Assembly (NCBI RefSeq): GCF_025244745.1
Contig: NZ_CP104213.1
Location: 2,977,812 to 3,041,811, forward strand
Direction: 5' to 3'
Length of the DNA: 64,000 bases
Source: Deinococcus rubellus
Lineage (GTDB): Bacteria; Deinococcota; Deinococci; Deinococcales; Deinococcaceae
Part shown: in pieces, positions 1 to 10,728 of the stretch
How the letters are laid out: each line of letters opens with the position of its first letter
Position numbering within the stretch: the stretch's first letter is position 1
Translations under genes and position numbers: made by a program
Notes under the pieces: generated by a model
Database searches by the model: none
The model's input: the letters and a program-made list of their open reading frames with translations, nothing else
What the model was told of the DNA's origin: nothing

Positions 1-138
1 CACCCCGGCAGGTGTGTTGGGATGGCGGGCCACCGCCCCCCGCACTTGCGGCGACGGCTCCCGCGCCAGCCGGGTAAGCTGCTCGGCGGTGGCATTCGGC
101 GCGGGCAAACTGGGGGAAGACACTTCAGGCGCGGACAT
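1..138 (-). CDS. N-terminal part of a hypothetical protein, cut by the window edge
   Basis: An ATG at 138 opens a 46-codon minus-strand frame that runs off the left edge without a stop. The peptide is hydrophilic at first and then reads LARxPSPQVRGAVARHPNTP, which resembles the leucine-rich-repeat-variant / HEAT-like repeat found in many bacterial proteins (L..LA.DPsp.VR.aVA.hPnTP). Function cannot be said from this fragment. It lies upstream of and on the same strand as the antiporter gene, with about 100 noncoding bases between them. Confidence 0.6.
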   Translation of the reverse strand, partial: MSAPEVSSPSLPAPNATAEQLTRLAREPSPQVRGAVARHPNTPAGV

Positions 139-241
139 GGCCCCATTCTGAGCGCTCGTCCCGGTCCGGCGTGAGCGGAAAAGACACCAAATCCAGTCCG
201 CGCCCGGATCTGTGCCCAGCTCGCTTCAGGCCCAACTCGCT

Positions 242-1435
242 TTAGGTCAGCCAGCTGACAGGAGCCGGATTGGGCATGAACGGAGTGTCGGCCTTGTCCT
301 GAACGCGCACTCCCATTTGAGCAGGCAGTGTCTTGCGGTGCGCCCCTGACGACTGGGTCTCGCTCGGCGTCACGAAGTAAAAGGCCAGCGCCAGCAGCAG
401 ATAGACCGCGATCAGCATCACGCCCTCAAACCAGGTGGCCTCGCCGTCCTTGGTCACGGTGGTCACGATCAGGGCCACTGCGACGATGGCGACGAGTTCC
501 AGCGGGCTGGAGAAGACCAGATTCATCGGTTTGCCGATCAGGTACGAGATGATCACGAGGAGCGGCGCGGTGAAGAGGGCCACCTGAATGGTCGCGCCCA
601 CCGCGATGTTGATCGCCAGCCCGATCTTGCCCTGTCGCGCGAAGTAGCTGCCCGCGATGTATTCGGCGAAGTTGCCCACCACCGCCAGCACGATGATGCC
701 CAGAAAGAAGGGACTCAGGCCCAGCGCGGCGCTGCTCGCGTCGAGCGCGCCCGAGAGCATCTCGGATTCCAGCGCGATGAAGGCGGTTGCGCCCAGCAGC
801 ACCGCCGCCGCCTTCCACACCGGCCAGAGCTGGCCCTGATGCTCCTCCTCTTCCAGCGCGAACACGTCTTTGTGGGTGACCAGGGTGTAGACCAGATTCA
901 GGCCGTACACCAGAATCAGGACCACCGCCACGCCCAGGCTCAGGTACTCGTCCAAGTTGTTGCGGGCAGCGGCGCTTCCGGCGGCGAAGGCGGGCAGCCG
1001 CTCGGTCAGGTCGAACAGTGCCGGGAGGAGCAGGGCCACCACCACCAGAAACAGCATCGAGTTGAGCTGCCCGGCGTTCTGGCCGCTGAATTTCTGGCGG
1101 CTGCGCCCGAAGCTGCCGATCAGAATGGCGAGTCCCAGCCCCAGCAGTCCGTTGCCGATGATGCTGCCAGTGATCTGCGCCTTGACCACCGCCGCGTTGC
1201 CAGCGAGCAGCACGAAGATGGCGATGATCAGCTCGGCCAGGTTGCCGAAGGTCACGTTGAGAAGCCCGCCGATGGTCTGCCCGGCTCTGGCCGCGACCTG
1301 CTCGGTGGCCTTCCGCAGCCAGTCGGCCAGCGGAATGATGGCGACGGTGGACGCGCCGAAGACCCACAACGGCGGCGCGTGAAAAGCGTATTCCAGCAGC
1401 AGACTGATGGGGATGAAGGCCAGCAGGAGATTCAT
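242..1435 (-). CDS. Calcium/proton antiporter, CaCA (CAX) family
   Basis: A 397-residue polytopic membrane protein expected to export Ca2+ (or another divalent cation) in exchange for protons. It has the two-repeat CaCA layout: the first alpha repeat around residues 58-90 contains [16 protein letters not shown], and the second around 250-285 contains [14 protein letters not shown] and [15 protein letters not shown]. These are the GNxxE and GN.AE signatures that carry the transport acidic residues. An acidic loop (EEEE) near residue 196 separates the halves. A -10 box TACTCT (minus strand, 1443-1448) ends 7 bases before the ATG, so the mRNA is probably leaderless. Confidence 0.9.
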   Translation of the reverse strand: MNLLLAFIPISLLLEYAFHAPPLWVFGASTVAIIPLADWLRKATEQVAARAGQTIGGLLNVTFGNLAELIIAIFVLLAGNAAVVKAQITGSIIGNGLLGLGLAILIGSFGRSRQKFSGQNAGQLNSMLFLVVVALLLPALFDLTERLPAFAAGSAAARNNLDEYLSLGVAVVLILVYGLNLVYTLVTHKDVFALEEEEHQGQLWPVWKAAAVLLGATAFIALESEMLSGALDASSAALGLSPFFLGIIVLAVVGNFAEYIAGSYFARQGKIGLAINIAVGATIQVALFTAPLLVIISYLIGKPMNLVFSSPLELVAIVAVALIVTTVTKDGEATWFEGVMLIAVYLLLALAFYFVTPSETQSSGAHRKTLPAQMGVRVQDKADTPFMPNPAPVSWLT

Positions 1436-1530
1436 TCGGCCCAGAGTAGCGCCGCGTGTGCGCCTTCAGGGGCCGCCAGTGTCACCTGCGTGCGCACTCC
1501 GCCCCGCCCACCTGCTCTAGAATCCCCCCA

Positions 1531-2784
1531 ATGCCTGCCCACACCCACACCCTTGCCAACGGCCTGCAACTGGCCTTCGAGCGCCGCGCCACGCCCGGCT
1601 TTTCGTTTCATCTCAGGGTGCCGCTGGGCAGCGCCCATGACCCGGAAGGCCAGGAAGGAACGGCGGGGCTGGTCGAGGAGTGGCTCTACAAGGGCGCAGG
1701 CCAGCTCAGCGCCCGGCAGTTTCAGGACGCGCTGGACGATCTGGGCGTGCGGCGCGGCGGCGGCAGCGACGCCGAGGCCACCTTCTTTTCCGGCAGCGGC
1801 CTGGGCGCAGACCTCAGCGCGGCGCTGGCCCTGTTCGCCAATCTGGTGCGCCGCCCACTGCTGCCGGAAAGTGAACTGCCCGTGCTGCTCGATCTGGCCC
1901 GCCAGGACCTGGAGAGCTTGCAGGACAGCCCTGCCGAGCGCCTGGGCCTGGCGGCACGGCAACTTATTTTTGCCAAAAGCGGCTACGCCCACCCCACCAG
2001 CGGCACCCTCAGCGGCCTGGCGCAGATCACGCCTGCCTCGGCCCGTACCTTCTGGCAGCGGGCTGGGGCGCGCGGCAGCATCCTGAGTGTGGTGGCCGAC
2101 ACCGAGGCACAGGCGGTCTTCGGGCTGACCGAGCAGCTCTTCGGCGACTGGCAACCCGGCGACGCCCAGCCAGTTAAGCCTCACCCCTACCTGGGCGGGG
2201 CAGCCCACCTGCCCGACGACAGCCAGCAGACGCATTTCACCTTCACCGGGCGCGGCATCTCGCCGCACAGCCCCGACTGGTTTGCCTGGCATCTGGCGCT
2301 CACGGCCCTGTCGGGCGGCAGCGCCAGCCGCCTCTTTCACGCGGTGCGCGAGGAACGCGGCCTGGCCTACACCGTTCACGCCGGGCCGCAGGTTGTCGGC
2401 GGCGAGGCGCTGCTCTCAGGCTACGCGGCCAGCACGCCGCAGCGCGCCCCCGAGACCCTCAGCGTGATGCTCTCCGAGCTACGCCGCTGGCGGCAGGGGC
2501 TGACCCAGGCGGAGTTCGGGCGAGCCCAGAACGCCTTGATGGCGAGTACGGTGTTTGGCTCCGAGAGCGTCCGTTCCCGCAGCGGCGGCATGGCCCGCGA
2601 TCTGGCTTTGTTTGGCCGGGTGCGCGAGCCGGGCGAGATGCGCGCGGAGATCGGGACGCTGACGCTGGAGAAGGTGAATGCTTTTCTGGACAGCTACGAC
2701 CCCGGCCCACTGGGTCTGGTCTCTATCGGGCCACAACCGCTCAGCGCGCCCCAACTGACGGGCAGTGGGGCGGCGCATGTCTGA
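1531..2784 (+). CDS. M16 peptidase-like protein lacking the zinc motif (inactive subunit)
   Basis: 417 residues with the M16 (pitrilysin/MPP-like) fold: [11 protein letters not shown] at the N terminus, a C-terminal half with [20 protein letters not shown], and the usual length of a two-domain M16 protein. The HxxEH zinc motif is absent; the equivalent segment reads [11 protein letters not shown]. It is therefore probably the non-catalytic partner of the next gene, as in heterodimeric bacterial M16 pairs and the mitochondrial processing peptidase alpha subunit. The start at 1531 is chosen because a -10 box TAGAAT (1518-1523) lies 7 bases upstream, implying a leaderless message. Its end overlaps the start of the active subunit by 8 bases. 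Confidence 0.88.
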   Translation: MPAHTHTLANGLQLAFERRATPGFSFHLRVPLGSAHDPEGQEGTAGLVEEWLYKGAGQLSARQFQDALDDLGVRRGGGSDAEATFFSGSGLGADLSAALALFANLVRRPLLPESELPVLLDLARQDLESLQDSPAERLGLAARQLIFAKSGYAHPTSGTLSGLAQITPASARTFWQRAGARGSILSVVADTEAQAVFGLTEQLFGDWQPGDAQPVKPHPYLGGAAHLPDDSQQTHFTFTGRGISPHSPDWFAWHLALTALSGGSASRLFHAVREERGLAYTVHAGPQVVGGEALLSGYAASTPQRAPETLSVMLSELRRWRQGLTQAEFGRAQNALMASTVFGSESVRSRSGGMARDLALFGRVREPGEMRAEIGTLTLEKVNAFLDSYDPGPLGLVSIGPQPLSAPQLTGSGAAHV

Positions 2785-4024
2785 GTCGACGCCCATGACC
2801 CGGCCCGTCAAGCATCAGCTCGCCAGCGGGCTGACTGTGCTGCTGGAACGCGACCCGGATGCCCAGACGCTGGCGATGGGATTTTTCGTGAGGACCGGCG
2901 CGCGCGACGAGACGCCCGCCGAACTCGGCGCGTCGCACTTCCTGGAGCACCTGATGTTCAAAGGCTCCGAAACGGTCAGCGCCCTCGATCTGAATGCCCG
3001 GCTGGACGCGCTGGGCGGGCAGGCCAACGCCTTCACCAGCGAGGAGGCCACCGTCTATCACGCCGCCAGCCTGCCGGAGCAGCAGCATGACCTGCTTGGC
3101 ACCCTCAGCGTGCTGCTGACCCCCGCCCTGCGCCCAGAGGAAATCGGCACCGAGCGCGGGGTCATTCTGGAAGAGATCGAGATGTACGCCGACCAGCCCG
3201 ACTCGCGCTTGATGGACATTTTGCACGCCGAGTACTGGGGCGAGCACCCGCTGGGCCATCTGGTGCTGGGCACCTCACAGACGGTCAGCGGTCTGACGCC
3301 GGAGGTGCTGCGGCGCAACTTCACCGAGCGCTACGGCACGCCGAACATCACCCTGGTGGTCTGCGGCCAGTTTGACGGGCCATCGGTGCTGGCCGCCGCC
3401 GAGCAGGTGTCCTTTGATTGGCCCCGCACCAGCTTCGAGCGTACCCTGCCGCCGCATACGCCCCAAAGCGGCCTGAGCCTGAGCCACGACGCCGATCTGA
3501 GCCGCGCCCAGGTCGCACTGGCAGCCCCCGGGCTGGGCAGCGCCGACCCGCTGCGCGAGGCCGCCCACGTGCTCACCGAGATCATCGGCGGCGAGAACGG
3601 GCGGCTCTACTGGGCGCTCCTCGACACCGGCCTGAGCGACAGTGCCGACCTCTCGCACGCCGAGTACGACGGCGCAGGCACCTTCGAGGGCGGCTTCAGT
3701 TGCGACCCGCCGCGTACCCAAGAAGTGCTGGACGCCTACCGCGCCGTGTTGCGAGACGTTCAGGAGAACGGCGTCAGCGACCTCGAAGTGCGCCGGGCCG
3801 CCCGCAAGATCGCGGTGGGGGCGGTGCTGCGCGGCGGCACGCCGCAGGGCCGCCTCTTCACGCTGGGCATGGACTATCTGGCGCGCGGCGAACTCCTCAG
3901 CGCCGCCGAGAGTGTGCAGCGCTGCGCCGACGTGACGCCCGAGCAGGTGCGGGCCGTGCTGGAGCGCAGGCCGTTTGACATACTGCGGGTGGCAGCACTG
4001 GGACCGATTGAGGGCCTGGTTTAA
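2777..4024 (+). CDS. M16 family zinc metallopeptidase (active subunit)
   Basis: About 415 residues with a complete M16 signature: [11 protein letters not shown] gives the HxxEH zinc-binding motif, with the downstream glutamate in [15 protein letters not shown]. The C-terminal domain has the [19 protein letters not shown] motif. The gene overlaps the inactive M16 partner by 8 bases, so the two are translationally coupled and likely form one protease. Residues may be cleaved from short peptides or misfolded secreted proteins, but the substrate is not evident. A GTG at 2765 and an ATG at 2795 are alternative starts. Confidence 0.9.
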   Translation: MSESTPMTRPVKHQLASGLTVLLERDPDAQTLAMGFFVRTGARDETPAELGASHFLEHLMFKGSETVSALDLNARLDALGGQANAFTSEEATVYHAASLPEQQHDLLGTLSVLLTPALRPEEIGTERGVILEEIEMYADQPDSRLMDILHAEYWGEHPLGHLVLGTSQTVSGLTPEVLRRNFTERYGTPNITLVVCGQFDGPSVLAAAEQVSFDWPRTSFERTLPPHTPQSGLSLSHDADLSRAQVALAAPGLGSADPLREAAHVLTEIIGGENGRLYWALLDTGLSDSADLSHAEYDGAGTFEGGFSCDPPRTQEVLDAYRAVLRDVQENGVSDLEVRRAARKIAVGAVLRGGTPQGRLFTLGMDYLARGELLSAAESVQRCADVTPEQVRAVLERRPFDILRVAALGPIEGLV

Positions 4025-4461
4025 GTACGCCCCTGCTACCGTTTCGGGCTTCCGCGAACAGCGCTTTCTCCCTATCATCGTGAACGGACTATCGTCATGA
4101 GCAGCACCTGTATGGGTCCATTCCTCCCCTTGAGGACGCCCCTCATCCACTTTCGTCAGGACGTACTTTCTTCCTCACTCACTCCGCTCGGCAAAGCCAA
4201 AACTTTACAAGGAGATCCTTGGAGGCTTTTTCGCCCAGCCAGGTATGGTTCATCCTCGCCAATTGCAGGGCGAAGGCCGCCTGATCGGTGCGACCTGACC
4301 ACCCGGTAGTGCAGGCAGACTTCACGATCGCTGCCGGGCGAACTGGCCGAACCCATGAACAGTGAGCGAAGGGCCGCAGCGGAGCAAAAGACGCAATGTT
4401 CCCCGGCAACCACAACAAAGCGCCCACCCCAGCGGATGAGCGCGTCTCGGCGACCTCGACT
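4025..4461. other. 437-bp interval without a recognisable gene
   Basis: Between the M16 pair and ferredoxin there is no open frame that resembles a known protein. The base composition is less GC-rich than the flanking genes around 4140-4260. Open minus-strand frames extend from the ferredoxin region into it without recognisable motifs. It may hold debris of a decayed gene; I see no tRNA, terminator or repeat that I can support. Confidence 0.35.
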
Positions 4462-4698
4462 TCAGAGGCCGAAAAACTCGTGGTTCTTGGCGATGAAGAG
4501 GGTCTCGCCGTCTGGCACGTCTTCCTCGGGGAAAATGGCGCTGACCGGGCAGGCAGGTACGCACGCGCCGCAGTCGATGCACTCGTCGGGATGGATGAGG
4601 TACTGGTCGCCGCCGTCATAGATACACTCGACGGGGCAGACCTCGGTGCAGGCCTGGTCTTTCACGCCGATACAGGGGCTGGTGATGATATGCGTCAT
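4462..4698 (-). CDS. 7Fe ferredoxin (3Fe-4S/4Fe-4S)
   Basis: A 78-residue ferredoxin, very close in layout to the Thermus 7Fe ferredoxin. Cysteines at about 9, 17, 21 and 25 (CIGVKDQAC, EVCPVEC) and at 40, 43, 46 and 50 (CIDCGACVPACP) supply one 3Fe-4S and one 4Fe-4S cluster. It is a soluble cytoplasmic one-electron carrier for oxidoreductases. It is transcribed alone; no partner oxidoreductase is adjacent. Confidence 0.95.
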   Translation of the reverse strand: MTHIITSPCIGVKDQACTEVCPVECIYDGGDQYLIHPDECIDCGACVPACPVSAIFPEEDVPDGETLFIAKNHEFFGL

Positions 4699-4756
4699 GG
4701 AGCCATATTGCCCGATTCACCTGCGCCGTGACAAGGGCCAATGTTCAGCCCAGCCT

Positions 4757-5554
4757 TCAGTCCGGCGTAGCCGTGAGAACCTCTGCGGCCAGCGCCAGAT
4801 CGCCCGGCTTGTCGATGTCGGTGCCAACGGCGGCGTGCGGCGTGATCAGCGCCCGCGCCTCGACCCCCAAAATGCGGCTGATCCGCGCCTCGAGTTCGGC
4901 AATTTTCAGTTGCCCCAGCAGCATCTTGACGATGAAGGCCGGGCCGACGATGCCCGCCAGCTTCAGCGGCTGCTTGCGGGCGTCCAGCACAGCCCGCAGG
5001 CGCGGCAGGAACTTACCGATCAGCGCCGGATCGAGCAAAAACAGGTTGCCACCCGTGAAGGTGCCGTCTTTGAGGCGGGCGTAGGTACGCTTCACACCGG
5101 GGTAGCTGGCCTCGCAGACGGCCTTCTCGACAATCGGGTAGACCAGGCCCACGTCGGGGGCGCTCTCCAGCACGTCGCGCACCTGCTCACCGCTGAGCAT
5201 CGGGATGTCCGCCGTGACGACCAGTACCCGGCGCGGCGCGGCGCTGCCACTTTCACCCCGGCCTGGTTCACGGAGCGCCGCCACGCCCGCCTCAAGGTTG
5301 GCGATCAGGGTGCCCCGGTCCGTGACGCGCACGTCCACCAGCCCGGCCATCTCGGGGGTCAGCGGCCCCACGTAAGCCACCCGCGCCACCCGTCCGGAGT
5401 CGCGCAGGGCGCGCAGCACCCACTCCCCCATCGGACGGCCCGCCACCTCGATCAGCGGTTTCACGGCCACCCCGTGAGCGGCGGCAAAATCGTCGCCGGG
5501 ATCGCCGCCGCCCAGCACCACCGCGTTCCAGCTCGCGTTCGGACCATCGTTCAT
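4757..5554 (-). CDS. MobA-like NTP transferase domain protein
   Basis: 265 residues with a nucleotidyltransferase fold. Near the N terminus NAVVLGGGD matches the glycine-rich nucleotide loop, followed by a lysine in [28 protein letters not shown] matches the metal-binding D-x-P segment, and [11 protein letters not shown] closes the domain. These features fit the MobA/CTP:molybdopterin or sugar nucleotidyltransferase superfamily; the substrate cannot be told. The ATG at 5554 is preferred because a -10 TACCTT (minus strand, 5562-5567) ends 7 bases before it. It precedes ykvA only by position: ykvA is upstream on the same strand with 29 bases between them. Confidence 0.85.
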   Translation of the reverse strand: MNDGPNASWNAVVLGGGDPGDDFAAAHGVAVKPLIEVAGRPMGEWVLRALRDSGRVARVAYVGPLTPEMAGLVDVRVTDRGTLIANLEAGVAALREPGRGESGSAAPRRVLVVTADIPMLSGEQVRDVLESAPDVGLVYPIVEKAVCEASYPGVKRTYARLKDGTFTGGNLFLLDPALIGKFLPRLRAVLDARKQPLKLAGIVGPAFIVKMLLGQLKIAELEARISRILGVEARALITPHAAVGTDIDKPGDLALAAEVLTATPD

Positions 5555-5583
5555 GAGGAGTAAGGTAGCATCCCGGCGCGGCC

Positions 5584-5994
5584 CTACAATTGGCTCAGCA
5601 GCCGCGTCAGTGCGTAGATCAGCGTTCCCGTCAGCAGCACGCCGCCCAGCGCAGACGGCCACAGCCGGGGCAACCGCGCCACCCGGCCCCGCGCCTGAAG
5701 CAGAACCGGGGCGGGCAGGCTGCGGGCCGCGTAAGCCAGCACGGCGGGCACGATCAGCAGGTCGTCGGTGACGCCCAGCACTGGAATGCCGTCGGGAATC
5801 AGGTCGATGGGGCTGAGGGCGTACAGCAGGGCCAGCGCGGCGATCAGTTTGGCCCGAGCGCCGACGCGCCTATCTGTCAGCGACAGCAGCAGCGCCAGCG
5901 CGTCTCTCCAGACCCCCCGCAAGCGCCCCAGCGGGCTGGAGGAGCGGCGGGCCGACAGGCGCAGCGGGTTCAGGCGGGCGGGCGAGCGGTTCAT
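5584..5994 (-). CDS. YkvA family (DUF1232) membrane protein
   Basis: 136 residues containing the DUF1232 signature [27 protein letters not shown], of which [11 protein letters not shown] is the diagnostic core, and a C-terminal hydrophobic segment around residues 115-133. YkvA-type proteins are small membrane proteins of unknown role. The N terminus is basic and rich in Arg and Ser. Confidence 0.9.
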   Translation of the reverse strand: MNRSPARLNPLRLSARRSSSPLGRLRGVWRDALALLLSLTDRRVGARAKLIAALALLYALSPIDLIPDGIPVLGVTDDLLIVPAVLAYAARSLPAPVLLQARGRVARLPRLWPSALGGVLLTGTLIYALTRLLSQL

Positions 5995-6317
5995 ACCAGG
6001 AAATACGCAGCGAGTCGGTAAAAGTTCCGGGTGAGGACTTCTGGATGGCCCACGTCAGGTGGCCCGCTAGCGGCTTCTTGAAAACGTGGGCAAGCTGATG
6101 TGTCCCAGCAGCTCCGATCTGGACGGAGCGGCCCGTACCAGTCTGATCCCCATCACCAAGGGCCAGGGCAGGCCGCTCAAGTACCTGACCCAGGCTCAAC
6201 ACCGCCGACGTGGCGGTGATCCAGAATGAACCTCGCCGCTATCGCAGAGTTTGACCCGGCGACAGGCCGCGAGAACATTGACCGTGTCCGGCCCGGCGAG
6301 AAGGCTGAAAAGGGGCC
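5995..6317. other. 323-bp interval without a supported gene
   Basis: No intact gene was recognised. A perfect 7-bp inverted repeat (CACCGCC/GGCGGTG, loop GACGT) lies at 6200-6218, but no T-run follows it. A short plus-strand stretch after it can be read as a plausible peptide (TADVAVIQNEPRRYR) with no start or length to support a gene, so this may be the remnant of a lost gene. Confidence 0.3.
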
Positions 6318-7027
<710 letters not shown>

Positions 7028-7031
<4 letters not shown>

Positions 7032-8182
7032 ACCCGCCCCAGCGCTTCATTGATGCTCAGCCGCGAGGCCGAGCGGGCAGGCAGCAGGCCAGCGATGAGG
7101 CCCAGCAGCAGCGAGATGAACAGCGCCAGCAGCGTCAGGCGCGGGGTCAGGGCCGCCGCGTCGAAGCCTGCCAGGTTCTGGGTATAGAGGTTGACGCCCC
7201 AGATGCCCACCAGCCCCAGCAGCAGCCCTCCCACGCCGCCCACCAGCGAGAGCAGCAGCGACTCGGTGAGCACCAGTTCGCGCACGAAGCCGGGCCGCGC
7301 CCCGATGGCCCGCAGCGTGCCGAACTCGCGGGTGCGCTCGAAGACACCCATCATCACGGTATTGGTCACCGCCAGCCCGCCCACGATCAAGGAAATCAGC
7401 GAGATCCCGAACCTCACCGCGTCGCTGATCTTCAGTGCCCGGTCAGCGAAACTCAGAAAATCACCCTGGGTCTGGGCTTCCAGGTTGAGCGATTTGGACA
7501 GCTGATCGGCCACGGCGCGGGCCTGCTTGGGATCGTCCAGCTTGATGGCCACCATCGAGACGCGATTTTGCGCGCCCTCGGCGGCCTGCATGGTGATGAG
7601 CGGCATGAAGATGAACGAATCGTTGAGGCCGCCCGACTTGGCCAGAATGCCCATCACTTTCACGGCGCTGCGGCGGTTGAGCCTCAGCGTGCTGCCCAGG
7701 CCCAGCTTGAGGTTCGTGGCCGCCTTGGCCCCCACCACGGCCACGCCGCTGTCCCCGGCCTTGAGGAGTCGGCCCTGGGCAATGGCCACGTTCGAGAACA
7801 CCGCATTGATGCCCTGCTCGGCAGGCAGACCGTAAAGCACCGCACTCTGCGAGGGGTCGAGGCTGCCGCGCACCGACATGATGACCGGGGTGACCCGCGT
7901 GATACCCAGCCCAGGCGCAAGCTTCTCGATGTCGCCCACGGTGCTCTGCGGCAGGTTCGGCTGCGGCGCGAAGCCCTGGGTGAAGCCGCTGAGCGACACC
8001 TGCACGTCCGGCCCGATACCGCCGAGTTCGTCGTTGAACACCTTGCGAATGCCCTCGCCCAACGACAGGAAAATCACCATGCTGGCCACCGCCACCACGA
8101 TTCCCAACGTCGTCAGGAGTGTTCTGATGGGCCGCCGGGTCAGGCCGCGCCGCGCCAATATCCACAAATCTCGCCTCTGCAC
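7028..8182 (-). CDS. ABC transporter permease, FtsX/MacB family
   Basis: 384 residues: an N-terminal membrane helix ([21 protein letters not shown]), a MacB-type periplasmic domain of about 200 residues, and a C-terminal FtsX domain with three helices ([17 protein letters not shown], motif [18 protein letters not shown], then two more). GTG 8182 is chosen over longer frames because a -10 TAGTCT (minus strand, 8190-8195) ends 7 bases before it, and because a longer N terminus would run into the divergent gene at 8333. No membrane-fusion partner is next to it. Confidence 0.9.
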
Positions 8183-8332
8183 GCCCGCCAGACTAGCGCC
8201 TGGGCCGTGCCGGGATGTAGGCCAAATGATACCGACTCCGGGGCCGACACAGACGCGGCAGTCCGTTCCGGAAGCTCCGAGTGCGACTTCAGACAAATCA
8301 GCGCTCCTAAAAAGTGCTAAAAGAAAGGCACC

Positions 8333-9061
8333 ATGACCCAACCCACCCCAACTCAGACCACCAGCGACGCCGCATCCAGCCTGACCATCCGCTTTCTCGG
8401 CCACTCGGCCTTTCTGTTCAGCTCAGGCGGCTTTCAGGTGCTCATTGATCCGTTCATCCAGGGCAATCCCAAGAGCCCGGTAACCCTGGATGAAGCGCTG
8501 GGCTGGAACGTGAACGCGGTGCTGGTCAGCCACGCCCACGGCGACCACTGGGGCAACGCGCTCGACTTCGGCAAAGCGGGCATTCCGATCATCGGCACGG
8601 CGGAGGTCGGCGGCTACGCAGGTCAGCACGGGGCGGCCAATGCCATCGGGGCCAACATCGGCGGCACCGTCAAGGGTGAGTGGGGCCAGGTCACGCTGAC
8701 CCCAGCCTGGCACTCCAGCAGCTTCCCCGACGGCAGCTACGGCGGTATGCCCACCGGCCTCGTGATCGAGATGGGCGGCAAGCGGGTGTACTTCGCGGGT
8801 GACACCGGCCGGTTTTCCGACATGGCCCTGATTGGCGAAGGCGGCCTCGATCTGGCGATCTTGCCCATCGGCGACAATTACACCATGGGACCCATCGAGG
8901 CGGCCAAGTGCCTCGACCTCCTGAAACCCACAGCGGCAATGCCGATGCACTACGGCACCTTCCCGGCCCTGACCGGCGACCCGCAGGTGTTCGCCGCCGA
9001 GGCTGAGAAGAGGGGCGTGAAGGTGTATCTGCCAGAGCCGGGCGAAGAAATCAAGCTGTAG
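8333..9061 (+). CDS. Metal-dependent hydrolase, UPF0173 / metallo-beta-lactamase superfamily
   Basis: 242 residues. The metal motif HAHGDHWG near residue 64 matches HxHxDH, with further ligands in the GDTGRFSDM segment and the final MPMHYGTFP. This pattern fits the UPF0173 family (UlaG-like metal-dependent hydrolases), whose substrate is generally unknown. An AAAGAAAGG sequence sits before the ATG as a ribosome site. It is divergent from the ABC permease gene. Confidence 0.9.
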   Translation: MTQPTPTQTTSDAASSLTIRFLGHSAFLFSSGGFQVLIDPFIQGNPKSPVTLDEALGWNVNAVLVSHAHGDHWGNALDFGKAGIPIIGTAEVGGYAGQHGAANAIGANIGGTVKGEWGQVTLTPAWHSSSFPDGSYGGMPTGLVIEMGGKRVYFAGDTGRFSDMALIGEGGLDLAILPIGDNYTMGPIEAAKCLDLLKPTAAMPMHYGTFPALTGDPQVFAAEAEKRGVKVYLPEPGEEIKL

Positions 9062-9242
9062 GGGGCTGCTTACTCCGCCCGAATTCGTTCTGGAGTTCTC
9101 TTCGTGTCGGATGGTTCGCGTTTTGTGACAGAGTCCTGTAACCCGCTTCACCCTAGACTCAGTGACCGAAACCTTCAGTCCACCGCTCCGATCCCATCCG
9201 CTTCCCCTGCCGCTTCAGGACCCGCCTTACTGTGACGACACT

Positions 9243-10235
9243 GTGACGACGCCCGATTTTCCAAAACTCAGCGGCTACACCCTGACGCGCTCGATTGGTC
9301 GCGGCAACACGTCGCTGGTGTTTCTGGGCAGCGCCAACAATGCGCCGGAGCGCCCACTGGCCATCAAGGTTCCGCTGGGCACCACCCTGGCCAACCGCAC
9401 GGCGGCGGAGCGTTTCGGCAACGAGGTGAGGCTCTCGCTGCAATTGCGCCACCCTTACCTGGTGCGCGGCTACGCGGGCACACCGTTCGGGCCAGGGGCT
9501 TACCTCGCCATGCGCTACTTTCCGGCAGGCACCCTGGCCGAGCGCCTCGAAGAAACGTTGCTGCCCCACGACGCGGCCCTGCGGGTGCTGGCCGACGTGG
9601 CGTCCGGCGTGGCCTACCTGCACCACCAGGGCGCGGTCCACCAGGACATCAAGACCCAGAACGTGTATCTGGACGACGAGCGGGCGGCGCTGGGAGACTT
9701 CGGCAACACCTACTTCGTCTCGGCGGGCGGCAACGTGTCGGGCAGTCCCTTCTACATGGCCCCGGAGATCTATCACGGCGAGGCCAGCAGCGCCCAGAGC
9801 GACGTGTACAGCCTGGGCGTGCTGGCCTACGAACTGCTCTCGGGCATGCGGCCCCACGTGGGCAACAGCTACGAGGAACTGATGATCTCGCACCTGACCC
9901 GCTTTCCCTCGCCGGTGACGGCCAGTAACCGCCAGGTGCCGCGCCCGCTCTCACGCCTGATCGAGCTGGCGATGGCCAAAAAGCCGCAGGACCGTCCGTC
10001 CTCGGCAGCGCTGCGCCGCGCCCTCCTGGAAGCGCTGGGCGAGGAAGACGAGCAGATCGAGCTGGAGGACCTTCCCGAGAACGCCTCGGCCCCCGCCGCC
10101 CGCGCCATCATGGGCCGTCACCAGCACCTGCCCACGCTGCCCACACCGCGCGACCTGGCTTCCTCCGCCGAGCCGGACAACAGACCCGGCAAGCCTGAGC
10201 CGAAAAGCTGGAATCCCTTCAAGCGCAAGAAGTGA
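9243..10235 (+). CDS. Soluble Ser/Thr protein kinase (Hanks type)
   Basis: About 330 residues: a kinase domain (roughly residues 10-260) with the glycine loop IGRGNTSLV, the catalytic lysine in LAIKVPLG, the catalytic loop VHQDIKTQN, and LGDFGN for the metal-binding DFG. APE is present in YMAPEIYHG. HRD is replaced by HQD, so it is a non-RD kinase. No transmembrane helix or sensor domain follows; the tail is acidic and then basic (KRKK end). A GTG at 9162 is an alternative start, but a -10-like TAGACT at 9154-9159 would place the transcript start after it, so 9243 is preferred. Confidence 0.85.
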   Translation: MTTPDFPKLSGYTLTRSIGRGNTSLVFLGSANNAPERPLAIKVPLGTTLANRTAAERFGNEVRLSLQLRHPYLVRGYAGTPFGPGAYLAMRYFPAGTLAERLEETLLPHDAALRVLADVASGVAYLHHQGAVHQDIKTQNVYLDDERAALGDFGNTYFVSAGGNVSGSPFYMAPEIYHGEASSAQSDVYSLGVLAYELLSGMRPHVGNSYEELMISHLTRFPSPVTASNRQVPRPLSRLIELAMAKKPQDRPSSAALRRALLEALGEEDEQIELEDLPENASAPAARAIMGRHQHLPTLPTPRDLASSAEPDNRPGKPEPKSWNPFKRKK

Positions 10236-10253
10236 GCTTCAGCGGTGGCACAG

Positions 10254-10691
10254 CTAGCGGTGGTATGGCTCGCCCGCCGAGATGGTCGCCGAGCGGTAGA
10301 GCGCCTCACCCATGACCACCATCGCCAGATCGTGCGGCAAGGTCAGACGGCCCAGGCTCCACAGCGCCCTGGCTGCCGCCCGCAGCCCGTCACTGTGCCC
10401 GTCAGGGCCGCCGATGCAGAAGGCCAGCTCGCCGGTGCCCTGCACACCCTGACGCTCGATGTAGGCGCTCAGCTCCTCGCTGCTCCACTGCTGGCCGCGC
10501 GGGTCGAGGGCGATGATTGGGGCGCGGCCCGCCGCCTTCAGCATCGCCTCACCCTCCTTTACCGGCGTGCTGCCCGCCAGCTGGGTCACCTTGAGCTTGT
10601 GATAGTGCCCCAGCCGCCCGGTGTACTCGGCCCATCCGGCACGGGCGTAGGCGAGTTTGGGCGCACCGACGGTGATCAGGTGCAGACGCAT
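10254..10691 (-). CDS. rlmH: 23S rRNA (pseudouridine1915-N3)-methyltransferase RlmH
   Basis: 145 residues, the normal RlmH length, with the SPOUT-fold signature: MRLHLITVG at the start, LDPRGQQWSSEELSAYI, FCIGGPDGHSDG, and a C-terminal LPHDLAMVVMGEALYRS followed by a terminal YHR. RlmH dimers methylate N3 of pseudouridine 1915 in helix 69. The gene is monocistronic, and a -10 TAACCT (minus strand, 10698-10703) lies 6 bases before ATG, implying a leaderless mRNA. Confidence 0.95.
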   Translation of the reverse strand: MRLHLITVGAPKLAYARAGWAEYTGRLGHYHKLKVTQLAGSTPVKEGEAMLKAAGRAPIIALDPRGQQWSSEELSAYIERQGVQGTGELAFCIGGPDGHSDGLRAAARALWSLGRLTLPHDLAMVVMGEALYRSATISAGEPYHR

Positions 10692-10728
10692 GGCGAGAGG
10701 TTAGCGCAGACAGATCAGCGCAGACGGG

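Noticed and set aside
839..2086. A 415-codon plus-strand open frame across the antiporter gene and the M16 gene
   Set aside because: It lies antisense to the antiporter and then in a wrong frame of the M16 gene, and has low-complexity Gln/His/Gly composition typical of shadow frames in GC-rich DNA.
4462..4698. A second ferredoxin-associated oxidoreductase partner
   Set aside because: Neighbouring genes (MobA-like transferase, M16 peptidases) have no redox motifs.
6200..6218. Perfect 7-bp inverted repeat as a terminator
   Set aside because: It has no following T-run and no gene end nearby on a matching strand.
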